Assembly (NCBI RefSeq): GCF_002929805.1
Contig: NZ_PJJM01000071.1
Span: forward strand, 1 to 39,040
Direction of reading: 5' to 3'
DNA from: Cryobacterium sp. Y50
GTDB lineage: Bacteria; Actinomycetota; Actinomycetes; Actinomycetales; Microbacteriaceae
DNA length: 39,040 nucleotides
Shown: piece by piece, positions 7,463 through 16,240 of the stretch
Layout of the letters: every line of letters starts with the position of its first letter
Position numbering within the stretch: the first letter of the stretch is position 1
The notes under the pieces: generated by a model
What the model was told of the DNA's origin: nothing
The model's database searches: none
Seen by the model: the letters and a program-made list of their open reading frames with translations, nothing else
Program-made: the position numbers and the translations under genes

Positions 7463-9520
7463 GTGCTTGCGATCACGCGTTTCATCACCGGCAAACGTAC
7501 CGCCTGGGCGGTACTGCTCGGAACCGTCGTGGCGGTCGGTCTACTGTTCGCGCTGCTCCCTGCCAATGAATCCGAGGATTTTCCGGCGGCCGGCCTGCCG
7601 GAGACCAGCCAAGCCGCGCAGGTCACCGAGCTGCTCGCCGAGTTCCCCTCTGCCGACCAGACCGCGGCGATCGTAGTATGGAGCCGGTCCGGCGCCACGC
7701 TCACAACGGCCGACCAAACGGCGATCACCGCCGCGGCAGAGCAGCTCGGCGCCGCGTCGATCGCCCCGCGCGCGACCGCACCGCAGTTCAGCGACGACGG
7801 CCAGGCTGCACTGAGCGTGGTGCCGCTGGAAGCTGCGGGCGCGACGCCCGACGTTGCGAAGACGGCCAACGACATCCGTTCAACGGCGTTAAACGCGCTG
7901 CCGAGCGGGCTGACCGCCTATGTCACCGGGCCGGTCGGCTTTCAGGCCGACGTCACCAACGCCTTCACCGGAGCCGACTTTCGCCTGCTTCTAGTGACCG
8001 TGATCGTCGTGGCGGTGCTGCTCATCGTGACCTATCGCAGCCCGGTGCTCTGGATCGTGCCGCTCGCCGTGGTCGGACTTGCCGACGGCCTCGCCGGCAA
8101 GGTCGCTGGGGCGCTGGCCGAGCCACTCGGTTTCGCTCTCGATGCCTCGATCTCGGGCATACTTTCGGTGCTCGTGTTCGGCGCCGGCACCAACTATGCC
8201 CTGCTGCTCGTGGCCCGCTACCGCGAAGAATTGTTACACACCGAGAACCGCAACGTTGCCATGCGCACCGCTGTGACGAGCGCCGGCCCGGCCATCGCTG
8301 CCAGCGGCGGAACCGTTGCGCTGAGCCTGGCAACCCTGGTTTTCGCCGAACTGGCCGGCAACCGCGCGCTCGGCATCGCCTGTGCTATCGGTGTGCTCAT
8401 CGCCATTCTGTTCGCACTGCTCGTGCTGCCGGCCGCGCTCGTGGTCTGCGGGCGCGGCCTGTTCTGGCCGTTCATTCCGCGCGCGGCGGACGAGACCGCG
8501 CCGGTACGCACCGGCTTCTGGACCAGGCTCGGTCGCAAGGCGGCCAGGAATCCGGTGATCATCACGGTCGTGTCCGTTCTCGCGATCGGCAGTCTGGCGT
8601 TCGGGCTGAACGGAGCCGCCGTCGGGTTATCCCAGGCCGATCAGCTGCTCGGCAACCCCGAGTCGGTCGTTGCCCAGGACATCGTGAAAGAATCTTTTTC
8701 GGCGGGGCTGACCAGCCAGACCGTCGTGCTAACGCCGGATGCGGCCTCCGCTGACACCGTGGCCGTGGCCCGGGGCACCGACGGGGTCTCCGCGGCGGTA
8801 GCCGGCGAGAAGGCCGACGGTCTGACCCGCATCGACGTCACCCTCGAAAGCGAACCCGGCAGCGACACGACTTTTGCGACCCTCAGCCAACTGCGCAATA
8901 ATTTAGCGGATACTCCTGACGCGGTCTCGCAGGCGCTGGTCGGTGGCAGTGATGCCACGTCCCTCGACACGAAAATCAGCGCCGAACGGGACCAGGCCCT
9001 GATTCTGCCGCTGATTCTGGGCATCGTGTTTCTAATCCTGATGCTACTGCTGCGCTCCCTCGTGGCGCCGGTGTTGCTCATCGCCACCGTGCTCGGCACG
9101 TTCTTCGCCAGCCTGGGAGCTTCGAACCTGATCTTTCAAAACCTGCTCGGCTTCGCCGCGTTCGACACCAGCGTCGTACTGTTCTCCTTTCTCTTCCTGG
9201 TCGCCCTCGGCGTGGACTACAACATCTTTCTGACCACACGAGCTCGGGAAGAGGCCAAGCGCTACGGCACGCGGGAGGGCATGGTGCGGGCGCTGTCGTC
9301 GACCGGCGCGGTGATCACGAGTGCCGGAATTCTGATCGCGGCGGTGTTCGCCGTGCTCGGGGTACTGCCGGTCGTGGCCCTCACCCAGATCGGGGTGATC
9401 GTCTGCATCGGCGTGCTGCTGGACACCCTCGTTGTGCGTACAGTGCTCGTACCGGCCCTGGTCTTTCTGGTCGACGACCGGTTCTGGTGGCCGTCGCGGC
9501 CGGTCGCGACGCGCCGGTAG
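7463..9520 (+). CDS. MMPL/RND-family membrane exporter
   Basis: The 685-residue product has the duplicated RND layout. One membrane helix near the N-terminus is followed by an extracytoplasmic loop (about 40-165), a block of five helices, a second loop and a second block of five to six helices. Family signatures are GAGTNYALLLVARYREEL in the first half and VALGVDYNIFLTTRAREEA in the second. The Asp-Tyr pair that relays protons in MmpL proteins is intact only in the second half (Asp585-Tyr586). The first half has Asn244-Tyr245. It starts at GTG with GGAGG at 7454-7458. Substrate unknown; lipids or toxic compounds are typical. It diverges from the peroxide-type Fur gene and stops 1 nt before the convergent amidase stop. 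Confidence 0.92.
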   Translation: MLAITRFITGKRTAWAVLLGTVVAVGLLFALLPANESEDFPAAGLPETSQAAQVTELLAEFPSADQTAAIVVWSRSGATLTTADQTAITAAAEQLGAASIAPRATAPQFSDDGQAALSVVPLEAAGATPDVAKTANDIRSTALNALPSGLTAYVTGPVGFQADVTNAFTGADFRLLLVTVIVVAVLLIVTYRSPVLWIVPLAVVGLADGLAGKVAGALAEPLGFALDASISGILSVLVFGAGTNYALLLVARYREELLHTENRNVAMRTAVTSAGPAIAASGGTVALSLATLVFAELAGNRALGIACAIGVLIAILFALLVLPAALVVCGRGLFWPFIPRAADETAPVRTGFWTRLGRKAARNPVIITVVSVLAIGSLAFGLNGAAVGLSQADQLLGNPESVVAQDIVKESFSAGLTSQTVVLTPDAASADTVAVARGTDGVSAAVAGEKADGLTRIDVTLESEPGSDTTFATLSQLRNNLADTPDAVSQALVGGSDATSLDTKISAERDQALILPLILGIVFLILMLLLRSLVAPVLLIATVLGTFFASLGASNLIFQNLLGFAAFDTSVVLFSFLFLVALGVDYNIFLTTRAREEAKRYGTREGMVRALSSTGAVITSAGILIAAVFAVLGVLPVVALTQIGVIVCIGVLLDTLVVRTVLVPALVFLVDDRFWWPSRPVATRR

Positions 9521-9521
9521 C

Positions 9522-10952
9522 CTACGCTGGGTCGGGCGGCACTCGATCCTGCCAGCGGATGCGCCGCTCGAGCTGCGCTCCGAGCGCCAGCAGCGTGGCC
9601 TCGCCGCCGGGTCGCCCGATGAGCTGCACGCCCATCGGCAGGCCGTCGTCGGTCTGGTACACCGGCAACACGATGGCCGGCAGCCCGCTCACATTGATCA
9701 TCGAGGTGAACGGCGTGTACTGCACCTGTTGGGCGAAGTTCGCCTCGCCGTCGTAGGCGTCGTACCAGCCGACCGGCCGCGGCGTCAGCGCCATCGCCGG
9801 GGTCAGCACGGCATCGAATCTGGACAGCTGGTGAATGAACGAACGCTCGAACGCGTTCAATGCGGTGAGCGCCTCGGCGAGTTCCCGGGCGCCGAGGGCA
9901 CGACCGCGGGCGAGCAGCCACTGGGTCAGCGGTTCGAGGAGCGCGACCGCGGCGTCGGTTTCGGCCGGGATAGTCGCCGCACCCGCTTGCCAAATCGTGC
10001 GGAACGCCGGCGCATAGCTCGAGTCGGGCACGAGGGCCGCCTCTTCGAGGCCGTGGTGCAGCGCCGCGAAACCGGCCACGGCGAGATCGAGCGCGGCCTG
10101 GGCTTCGGGCGCGATCGTGATCTCGTAGTCGTTGTCCCAGGCCGATGTCGTCATGACGCCGAGCTGAAACCGTCCATCGCCGCGAACCGCCGCGGCCAGG
10201 AGCGGAGCTTCGTCTCCAGGGGCCCGCAGAGCGTAGTGGTGGTCAGGGTGGCCGTCTCTCGGCGCGATCATGGCATCGAGCAGCAGGGCGGCATCCGCTA
10301 CCGTGCGTGCGAGCGGGCCGCCGACGGCGAGACCACCGAGCTTGTCGATTCCGGAAGCGGACGGCACCCGCCCGCGGCTCGGCTTGACTCCGACCAGCCC
10401 GCAGGCGGCCGCTGGGATGCGGATGGACCCGCCGCCATCGGAGCCTGGCGCGAACGGCAACAGCCGGGCAGCGACCGCGACGGCGGCGCCGCCGCTCGAT
10501 CCGCCGGCGCCGAGGCCCAGGTTCCACGGCGTGCGAGCCGGCGGTGCGGCGAGGCTTTCGGTGTAGGAGGCGAGGCCGAATTCCGGCGTGTTGGTCTTGC
10601 CGAGGCTGACTCCCCCGGCGTCGTCGAGGGCCTGCACGAGCTCGTCCGACTCATCGGGCACATAGTCAGCGAAGAGGCGGGAGCCGAACCGCGCTGGCAC
10701 CCCGGCACGCAGGTACAGATCTTTGTCGGCGAACGGGAGGCCCCAGAGCGGCGCGGTGCGCGGCGTCCGCTCTTCGACGTATCGGGCTCTGGTCCTGGCC
10801 GCCTCCGCCGTCACCGTGACAAAGGCACCGAGTGCCGGATTAAATTTCTCGATGCGGGCAAGGTAATGCTCGGCGAGTTCGCCCGGACTTATTTCGCGGT
10901 TCTGCAGGGCTTGCCATTGCTCAAGGGCGGTCAGTTCGTGTGGATCAGCCAT
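9522..10952 (-). CDS. Amidase signature family hydrolase
   Basis: A 476-residue amidase with the complete Ser-cisSer-Lys machinery: Lys77 in GLPFADKDLY, the Gly/Ser-rich signature GLGAGGSSGGAAVAVAA (cis-Ser152) and GSDGGGSIRIPA with nucleophile Ser176. The length fits GatA-type and catabolic amidases. No gatB or gatC lies nearby, so a stand-alone amide hydrolase is more likely than the tRNA amidotransferase subunit. Substrate is not readable. The ATG at 10952 follows a -10 TAGGCT by exactly 6 nt with no SD, so translation is probably leaderless. It is convergent with the MMPL gene. Confidence 0.93.
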   Translation of the reverse strand: MADPHELTALEQWQALQNREISPGELAEHYLARIEKFNPALGAFVTVTAEAARTRARYVEERTPRTAPLWGLPFADKDLYLRAGVPARFGSRLFADYVPDESDELVQALDDAGGVSLGKTNTPEFGLASYTESLAAPPARTPWNLGLGAGGSSGGAAVAVAARLLPFAPGSDGGGSIRIPAAACGLVGVKPSRGRVPSASGIDKLGGLAVGGPLARTVADAALLLDAMIAPRDGHPDHHYALRAPGDEAPLLAAAVRGDGRFQLGVMTTSAWDNDYEITIAPEAQAALDLAVAGFAALHHGLEEAALVPDSSYAPAFRTIWQAGAATIPAETDAAVALLEPLTQWLLARGRALGARELAEALTALNAFERSFIHQLSRFDAVLTPAMALTPRPVGWYDAYDGEANFAQQVQYTPFTSMINVSGLPAIVLPVYQTDDGLPMGVQLIGRPGGEATLLALGAQLERRIRWQDRVPPDPA

Positions 10953-11029
10953 GACCCGAGCCTAGTTCGGCGACGGTCGCCAATCAGGCAGCACTGGCCG
11001 TGGCGGCACAACGAGGCTAGCCTCAAACC
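10953..11029. promoter_or_regulatory. Divergent leaderless promoters between amidase and SDR
   Basis: TAGGCT on the minus strand (10964-10959) ends 6 nt before the amidase ATG. TAGCCT on the plus strand (11018-11023) ends 6 nt before the SDR GTG. Neither start has an SD. A small palindrome GGCGACGGTCGCC (10969-10981) lies just upstream of the amidase -10 and could bind a regulator. The -35 elements are weak on both sides. Confidence 0.6.
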
Positions 11030-11854
11030 GTGGCCAGCGCTTTGTACAACCCCATCGGCACCACCGCACTCATTACCGGAGCGTCGAGCGGACTCGGCGT
11101 CGGGTACGCCCACGAGCTCGCCCAGCGCGGCGCAGATCTGGTACTCGTCGCCCGTCGCCAGGCCCGTCTCGAGTCCCTCGCGGTCGATCTCGCCGAGAAA
11201 TACGGCACCGTTTCCACCGTGATTCCGCTCGATCTCACGGCAGCGGATGCCGTCCCTGAGCTGGTGCGCGACCTGCGCGAGCGAATGATCACCATCGGTA
11301 CCCTGGTGAATAATGCCGGCTTCGCCACCTTCGGCACCGTGCTCGACTCGGATGAGGCCCGCGAACGCGAACAGGTCGCGCTCAACGTGCAGGCGCTGAC
11401 CGCGTTGACCCATGCCCTTCTGCCCGACCTGGTCGAAACCGCCTCGCTGCATCCGCACGCTGCCGCGCTTATCAACCTGGCCAGCACCGCCGCGTTCCAG
11501 CCGGTGCCGTACATGGCGGTGTACGGCGCGACCAAGGCTTACGTACTCAGCTACATCGAGGCGGTCAGCTATGAAACGCGGGCGAGTGGCCTCAAGGTCA
11601 CGGCCATCTGCCCAGGTCCCGTCGACACCGAGTTCTTCGAGGTCGCCCAGACCGGCAGCGGCAAGAAGGGCACACCGCTCACGGTCGACGCGGTCATGCG
11701 CGCCTCGTTCTCAGCACTCGACCGCTCGGTCATGCCCTCGGTCGTGCTGGTCGGCGCCCGCAACGCTATCCTTGCGCGGTTCGCGAGCATCTACCCGCGA
11801 CGTGCAGTGCTCAACGCAGTCGGCCGCCTGAACACGCCGCGCGGCACGCGCTGA
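11030..11854 (+). CDS. Short-chain dehydrogenase/reductase
   Basis: A 274-residue SDR. The cofactor motif TGASSGLG (about residues 16-23) is followed by RR, suggesting NADPH preference. The NNAG motif, the Ser of the catalytic set (INLASTAAF), the YGATK motif (YxxxK) and the CPGPVDTEF segment are all present. Proteins with this TGASSGLG...FATFG pattern are often annotated DltE-like or ketoreductase-like. The substrate cannot be read. The GTG start is chosen because it follows a -10 TAGCCT by 6 nt. The downstream GNAT gene is convergent, with only 4 nt between stops. Confidence 0.9.
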   Translation: MASALYNPIGTTALITGASSGLGVGYAHELAQRGADLVLVARRQARLESLAVDLAEKYGTVSTVIPLDLTAADAVPELVRDLRERMITIGTLVNNAGFATFGTVLDSDEAREREQVALNVQALTALTHALLPDLVETASLHPHAAALINLASTAAFQPVPYMAVYGATKAYVLSYIEAVSYETRASGLKVTAICPGPVDTEFFEVAQTGSGKKGTPLTVDAVMRASFSALDRSVMPSVVLVGARNAILARFASIYPRRAVLNAVGRLNTPRGTR

Positions 11855-11858
11855 CGGG

Positions 11859-12437
11859 CTATTTGAGGCTCTTCTGCAGCAAAATGGTGCCGAGCCAGCG
11901 CTCGAACTTGAAACCGACCTTGCCCATACGACCGATCTCCTCGAATCCGAAGTCGCGGTGCAGCTTGATCGAAGCATCCGCTCCCTGATCCGCGATCACG
12001 GCGATGATCTCCTTCAAGCCGGCCGTCTTCGACCGCTTGATCAGCTCGCCGAGCAGCTCGCGCCCGAGGCCCTTGCCTGTGGACGCAGCCCCGAGGTAAA
12101 TCGAGTTCTCGACCGTGAACCGGTAGGCCTTCTTCTGTTTCCACGGGCTGACCAGGGCATAGCCTAGAATCTGGCCGGCCGGAGAGACGGCAAGGATGAA
12201 CGGCATGCCCTGCTTGTTCAAGTAGTAGAACTTGTCGCGCCACGCGGTGAGCGTCATGGCGTCCTCGTCAAAGGTGACCGTGCTGTTGGCAACGTAATAG
12301 TTGTAGATCTCGCGGATGTGCGGCAGATCGGTCGCCCGCACCTCACGCATCGTGTATTCGAACGGCGTCTCGACGGTGGCTTCCGGCCGCAGATGGCGGG
12401 GCAGCCGACGACGAGGCTCGTATTCTTCCTCAAGCAC
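11859..12437 (-). CDS. GNAT N-acetyltransferase, phosphinothricin-acetyltransferase-like
   Basis: A 192-residue acetyltransferase. The core from about residue 30 reads [26 protein letters not shown], the opening of the Pat/MddA subgroup that acetylates phosphinothricin or methionine sulfoximine. The acetyl-CoA loop is [11 protein letters not shown]. The GTG start at 12437 is preceded by AAAGGGGAG and overlaps the end of ung by 8 nt, so translation is probably coupled to ung. The first 30 residues are charged and not part of the fold, so an internal start near 12350 is the alternative. The true substrate is inference; the fold is clear. Confidence 0.85.
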   Translation of the reverse strand: MLEEEYEPRRRLPRHLRPEATVETPFEYTMREVRATDLPHIREIYNYYVANSTVTFDEDAMTLTAWRDKFYYLNKQGMPFILAVSPAGQILGYALVSPWKQKKAYRFTVENSIYLGAASTGKGLGRELLGELIKRSKTAGLKEIIAVIADQGADASIKLHRDFGFEEIGRMGKVGFKFERWLGTILLQKSLK

Positions 12438-13152
12438 CGGGCACTCCCCTTTCTGGTTGATTCCAGATTACCGGAAGCTCCCAGTTCACCGGGGCAGCCC
12501 CCTGCTCGGTCAGCAGCCGGTTGGCGTTACTGAATGGCTTCGAACCGAAAAATCCGCGCCGCGCCGACAGCGGGCTCGGGTGCACCGACTCGTGCACGGG
12601 CGTGTCGCCGAGCAGAGGTTTGAGCGCGCCGGCGTCCTTTCCCCACAAAATCGCGACCAGCGGATGCCCCCGCCCGACCAGCGCCAGAATGGCCTGGTCG
12701 GTGACGGCTTCCCAGCCTTGCCGGCGATGCGAACCGGCCGCGCCTGCACGGACGCTGAGTACCCGGTTGAGCAGCAATACGCCCTGATCGGTCCAGGCCG
12801 AAAGGTCGCCGTGCTCGGGTCGTGGCAGGCCGAGGTCGGCTTCGTATTCGGTGTAAATGTTGCCGAGGCTGCGCGGAAGCGGTCGCACGTCGGAGTCGAC
12901 GGCGAAGGCCAGGCCGATCGGATGTCCCGGGGTGGGGTACGGATCCTGCCCGACGATGAGCACCCGCACGGTGTCGAACGGCTGGCGGAAGGCGCGCAGC
13001 AGGTGCTCCGGAGCAGGTAACACCGCATGTCCGGCGGCCCGTTCGCGCGCCAGGAACTCGCCGATCCTGGTCAGGTCATCGGTCACGGGAGCAAGCGCGA
13101 GCGCCCAGCCCGGGTCAATGGCTCCACTCGCGGTGAGGGCGTGGAGGTTCAC
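12430..13152 (-). CDS. ung: Family 1 uracil-DNA glycosylase
   Basis: A 240-residue base-excision repair enzyme that removes uracil from DNA. Catalytic Asp70 lies in [17 protein letters not shown]. The intercalation loop [14 protein letters not shown] contains catalytic His191. [12 protein letters not shown] and ILWG complete the family pattern. The water-activating loop reads PYPTPG rather than the PYHGPG of E. coli; I know this as the actinobacterial form. The start is GTG at 13152 with only a weak SD-like GGTGAG. It shares an 8-nt overlap with the downstream acetyltransferase gene. Confidence 0.95.
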   Translation of the reverse strand: MNLHALTASGAIDPGWALALAPVTDDLTRIGEFLARERAAGHAVLPAPEHLLRAFRQPFDTVRVLIVGQDPYPTPGHPIGLAFAVDSDVRPLPRSLGNIYTEYEADLGLPRPEHGDLSAWTDQGVLLLNRVLSVRAGAAGSHRRQGWEAVTDQAILALVGRGHPLVAILWGKDAGALKPLLGDTPVHESVHPSPLSARRGFFGSKPFSNANRLLTEQGAAPVNWELPVIWNQPERGVPGA

Positions 13153-13275
13153 AATCTCACCCGGCCGACCGGGCGCTCCCGGCCAACCCGGCAGGTATCC
13201 GCTGGGATGGTGATTGCCGCGAGCTGACTCGGTGCGCGTGTTGGGGCATCCGTTGTGCAGGCTGTCATGCGCGCG

Positions 13276-13983
13276 TCAAGCGCCGATGGTGCTCACGAGC
13301 ACGCCGCCATCGGCCTGGCTGACCTTCCAGATGCTGCCAGCGCCGAGCACGCGGAGTGCGCCCTCGCCGACCACGAGCACGGTGTTCTCGTCGATGGCGA
13401 GGCCGCCGTCAATCAGGCCGGCCTCGGTCGCCGCGATCAGGCGGGACAGGCTGCCGGACTGGGCAGCGTGCACGTCGACCGTGACGTCGAGCAGTCCGAT
13501 GCCCTGGGCCAGGGTGATTTCGTCGAGCCCCTCCGAAACGTGCTCGGGCGTCACCTCGACCCCGCCGATGCGCCAGCCGCCGATCAGGGCGCGTTCGGCG
13601 GCGATCATGGCACCGGCCGAGAAGCCGAGATATGGAACGCTGGCCGACACCTGGCGGCGAATCTCGCCGGCGATTGGGAGCAGTGCGGCTAGGTAATCGG
13701 GGGTCACGCCGCCGCCGATGAGAATACCGTCGACCGTGCCCAGAGCGGTGAGGCCTGCGGTATCGCCGGGCGCGAGCACGGTGCGGCGGGTCTGCACACT
13801 CTCGCCGAGCGAGGCGGCCAGTTCCTCGGCGTGGGCGCCTCCCGGTCCGACCGTGATGATCGCCACGATTGGTTCGTCGCGGCTAGCCTGTGCGGCGTGA
13901 GCCACAACCTCGGACAGGAACGTTCCGAATACCAAGGCGTCGTGCGCCGGATCTCCCCCGCCGCCGACCAGGTGCACGCTCAC
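13276..13983 (-). CDS. Peptidase S51 / cyanophycinase-like protein
   Basis: A 235-residue protein of the peptidase E/cyanophycinase fold. The nucleophile elbow is YLGFSAGAMIAAE with Ser122, preceded by the ILIGGGVTPDYL segment that shapes the active site. Family members are aspartyl dipeptidases or cleave beta-linked peptides such as cyanophycin fragments. No cyanophycin synthetase is nearby, so the substrate is open. The GTG start at 13983 has GAAGG 7 nt upstream. It is separated from ung by 123 nt without a visible terminator and may be its operon partner. Confidence 0.85.
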   Translation of the reverse strand: MSVHLVGGGGDPAHDALVFGTFLSEVVAHAAQASRDEPIVAIITVGPGGAHAEELAASLGESVQTRRTVLAPGDTAGLTALGTVDGILIGGGVTPDYLAALLPIAGEIRRQVSASVPYLGFSAGAMIAAERALIGGWRIGGVEVTPEHVSEGLDEITLAQGIGLLDVTVDVHAAQSGSLSRLIAATEAGLIDGGLAIDENTVLVVGEGALRVLGAGSIWKVSQADGGVLVSTIGA

Positions 13984-14115
13984 GCGGTGACCTTCGTTTC
14001 GGTCGTGGCAGTGTGGTTGCGTGAGAGGGGCGCGTCAAGTGTCATTCGACAATGCTAACGAAAACAATGCGCACGAAATCAGTGATCACGCTGGCACCGA
14101 AGCGTTAGCCACAAT

Positions 14116-14159
14116 AAAGCGGATGCCGCACTGCCGGCCGGCAGCGCGGCATCCGCTTT
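14116..14159 (-). terminator. Near-perfect 44-nt palindrome after prpC
   Basis: Two 22-nt arms pair with a single mismatch. Each outer arm begins AAAGCGGATGCCGC, and the centre is CTGCCGGCCGGCAG. It starts 13 nt beyond the prpC stop, so it most likely terminates the gntR-prpDBC transcript. The arms contain the locally abundant CGGATGCC word. Confidence 0.8.
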
Positions 14160-14171
14160 GCAGAAAAAGTG

Positions 14172-15311
14172 CTACGGAACCTGGCGCTGATCGACCCCGT
14201 TGTACGCCGACAACGGGCGAATCAGTGCGTTGCTCTTTTTCTGTTCCATGATGTGCGCGGTCCAGCCGGTGATGCGCGCCGCGACGAAGATCGGCGTGAA
14301 GGTGAGGGTGTCAAACCCCATCAGGTGATAAGCCGGGCCTGAGGGGTAGTCAAGGTTGGGCAGAATCGCCTTGCGCGTCGTCATCGCCGTCTCGAGGGCT
14401 TCGTAGAGTTCGAGCAGTTCCGGCTTTTGGTAATGCTCGACCAGGGTGACGAGCGCCGCCCGCATGGTCGGAACCCGCGAGTCGCCGCTCTTGTAGACGC
14501 GGTGCCCGAAGCCCATGATCTTGCGCTTCTCGGCGAGCGCCTGTGCGAGCCACGGTTCGGCCCGAGCGGCCGAGCCGGCACCGAGGCCGATCTCGGTGAA
14601 GGTGTGCATGACGGCTTCATTCGCGCCGCCGTGCAATGCTCCCTTGAGCGCTCCGACCGCGCCGGTCACGGCCGAATACAGGTCGGACAGGGTCGAGGTG
14701 ATCACCCGCGCGGTGAACGTCGACGCGTTGAAGGAGTGCTCGGCGTAGAGAATCATCGACACGTCGAAGGCGTTGACGACGACGAGTTCCGGCACCTCGC
14801 CGAAGGACATGTGCAGAAAGTTCGCCGAGTAGCCGAGGTCGTCGCGCGGTTCGACCAGATCGAGTCCGTGTCGGCGCCGTTGGTCATAGGAAACGATCGC
14901 GGGCAGCTGGGCGAACAGCCGAATCGACTTGGCCAGGTCGAATTCCGGCGACGGGTTCTCGGCATCCGGATCACTCGCGCCGATGACGCTCACTGCGGTG
15001 CGTACGACATCCATCGGGTGCGTGGTCAGCGGCAGCTCGTCGATGATGCGCTTGACCACCGGGTTCAAGTGGCGAAGCGACCGCTCGAGCGCTTCGAAGT
15101 CGGCGAGCTGCTGATCATCGGGCAGTTCGCCGTGCCAGAGCAGGTAGGCGACCTCCTCGAAGCTTTTCTTCGCCGCGAGTTCCTGCACCGGGTAGCCCCG
15201 GTAGAGCAGCGAGTTGGTCTCCGGGTTGACCTTGGAGACCGCGGTCGTGTCAACGACCACGCCGGTAAGGCCTTTATAGACGTGTGGAGCGAGAGTTTCC
15301 GTGTCAGACAT
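14172..15311 (-). CDS. prpC: 2-methylcitrate synthase
   Basis: A 379-residue citrate-synthase-fold enzyme of the short type used for 2-methylcitrate. It opens with YKGLTGVVVDTTAVSKVNPETNSLLYRGYPV. Catalytic positions are seen in LKGALHGGANEAV (His), MGFGHRVYKSGDSR (His) and LPNLDYPSGPAYH (Asp). The reaction joins propionyl-CoA and oxaloacetate to 2-methylcitrate. Sequence alone does not fully exclude citrate synthase, but the position directly after prpD and prpB decides the call. The ATG has GGGGAG upstream and starts 11 nt after the prpB stop. Confidence 0.93.
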   Translation of the reverse strand: MSDTETLAPHVYKGLTGVVVDTTAVSKVNPETNSLLYRGYPVQELAAKKSFEEVAYLLWHGELPDDQQLADFEALERSLRHLNPVVKRIIDELPLTTHPMDVVRTAVSVIGASDPDAENPSPEFDLAKSIRLFAQLPAIVSYDQRRRHGLDLVEPRDDLGYSANFLHMSFGEVPELVVVNAFDVSMILYAEHSFNASTFTARVITSTLSDLYSAVTGAVGALKGALHGGANEAVMHTFTEIGLGAGSAARAEPWLAQALAEKRKIMGFGHRVYKSGDSRVPTMRAALVTLVEHYQKPELLELYEALETAMTTRKAILPNLDYPSGPAYHLMGFDTLTFTPIFVAARITGWTAHIMEQKKSNALIRPLSAYNGVDQRQVP

Positions 15312-15322
15312 TGTGCTCCCCT

Positions 15323-16240
15323 TTATACCTTTGACGAAATGTGCGGGTTCAGCGTGAAATTGAAGATACCCGAATCGAACTGGCTATACGACGCGTAGTC
15401 GAGCAACTCGTACAGGTCAGCCCGGTGCTGCATCTCGGGCAGCATCGTGGTGAGCGAGCCGGTCTGCTCGATCGCATCGAGCCCGCGCGCCGCCGACCCC
15501 ATCGCGAGGCGCAGCAACGACACCGGAAAGATCACCAGGTTCATCCCCACGTTTTCGAGCTGCTGCACGGTGTACAGCTCGCCCTTACCGAATTCGGTCA
15601 TGTTTGCCAGGATCGGCACCGAGACGGCCGCGCGGATCGTCTCAAACTCGGCCAGGCTGCCCATAGCCTCGGGGAAGATCGCGTCGGCTCCGGCGTCCTG
15701 CAGCTGCTTGGCCCGGGTGACAGCGGCATCCAAGCCATCAACGGCACGAATATCCGTGCGCGCCATCACGAGAAAGTTCGGGTCCCGGCGGGCATCGACC
15801 GCGGCGCGGATGCGCTTGATCGCGGTGTCGGCATCCACGACCTGCTTGCCGTCCAGGTGGCCGCAACGTTTCGGGTTGATCTGGTCCTCGATGTGCATGC
15901 CGGCAAGTCCCGCGTCTTCGAGGGTTTGGATGGTGCGTGCCACGTTCATCGGCTCGCCAAACCCGGTATCGGCGTCGACGATGGCCGGCAGGTCGGTCAT
16001 CCGAGCGATCTGCTGCGACCGGCCAGCCACCTCGGTGAGGGTGGTCAGGCCGATGTCGGGCAGGCCGAGATCGGCCGAGAGCACCGCACCCGAAATGTAT
16101 ACGCCCTCAAACCCTTTCTGCTGGATGAGTTTGGCCGAAAGCGGGTTGAACGCTCCCGGAAAGCGCAAAATCTTGCCGCTGGACAGGCCGGCTCGCAGGG
16201 CAATGCGCTTGTCGGCGGCGGCGGCGGCGGCGTACAGCAT
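15323..16240 (-). CDS. prpB: 2-methylisocitrate lyase
   Basis: A 305-residue member of the isocitrate lyase/PEP mutase family that cleaves 2-methylisocitrate to pyruvate and succinate. Visible are AIVDADTGFGEP (Mg-binding Asp residues near 89-91), MHIEDQ (115-120) and the catalytic KRCGH with Cys126. The length is that of PrpB, clearly shorter than isocitrate lyase. The start codon overlaps the prpD stop in a TAATG arrangement, so translation is coupled. The N-terminus has a run of alanines encoded by a GCC/GCG repeat. Confidence 0.96.
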   Translation of the reverse strand: MLYAAAAAADKRIALRAGLSSGKILRFPGAFNPLSAKLIQQKGFEGVYISGAVLSADLGLPDIGLTTLTEVAGRSQQIARMTDLPAIVDADTGFGEPMNVARTIQTLEDAGLAGMHIEDQINPKRCGHLDGKQVVDADTAIKRIRAAVDARRDPNFLVMARTDIRAVDGLDAAVTRAKQLQDAGADAIFPEAMGSLAEFETIRAAVSVPILANMTEFGKGELYTVQQLENVGMNLVIFPVSLLRLAMGSAARGLDAIEQTGSLTTMLPEMQHRADLYELLDYASYSQFDSGIFNFTLNPHISSKV

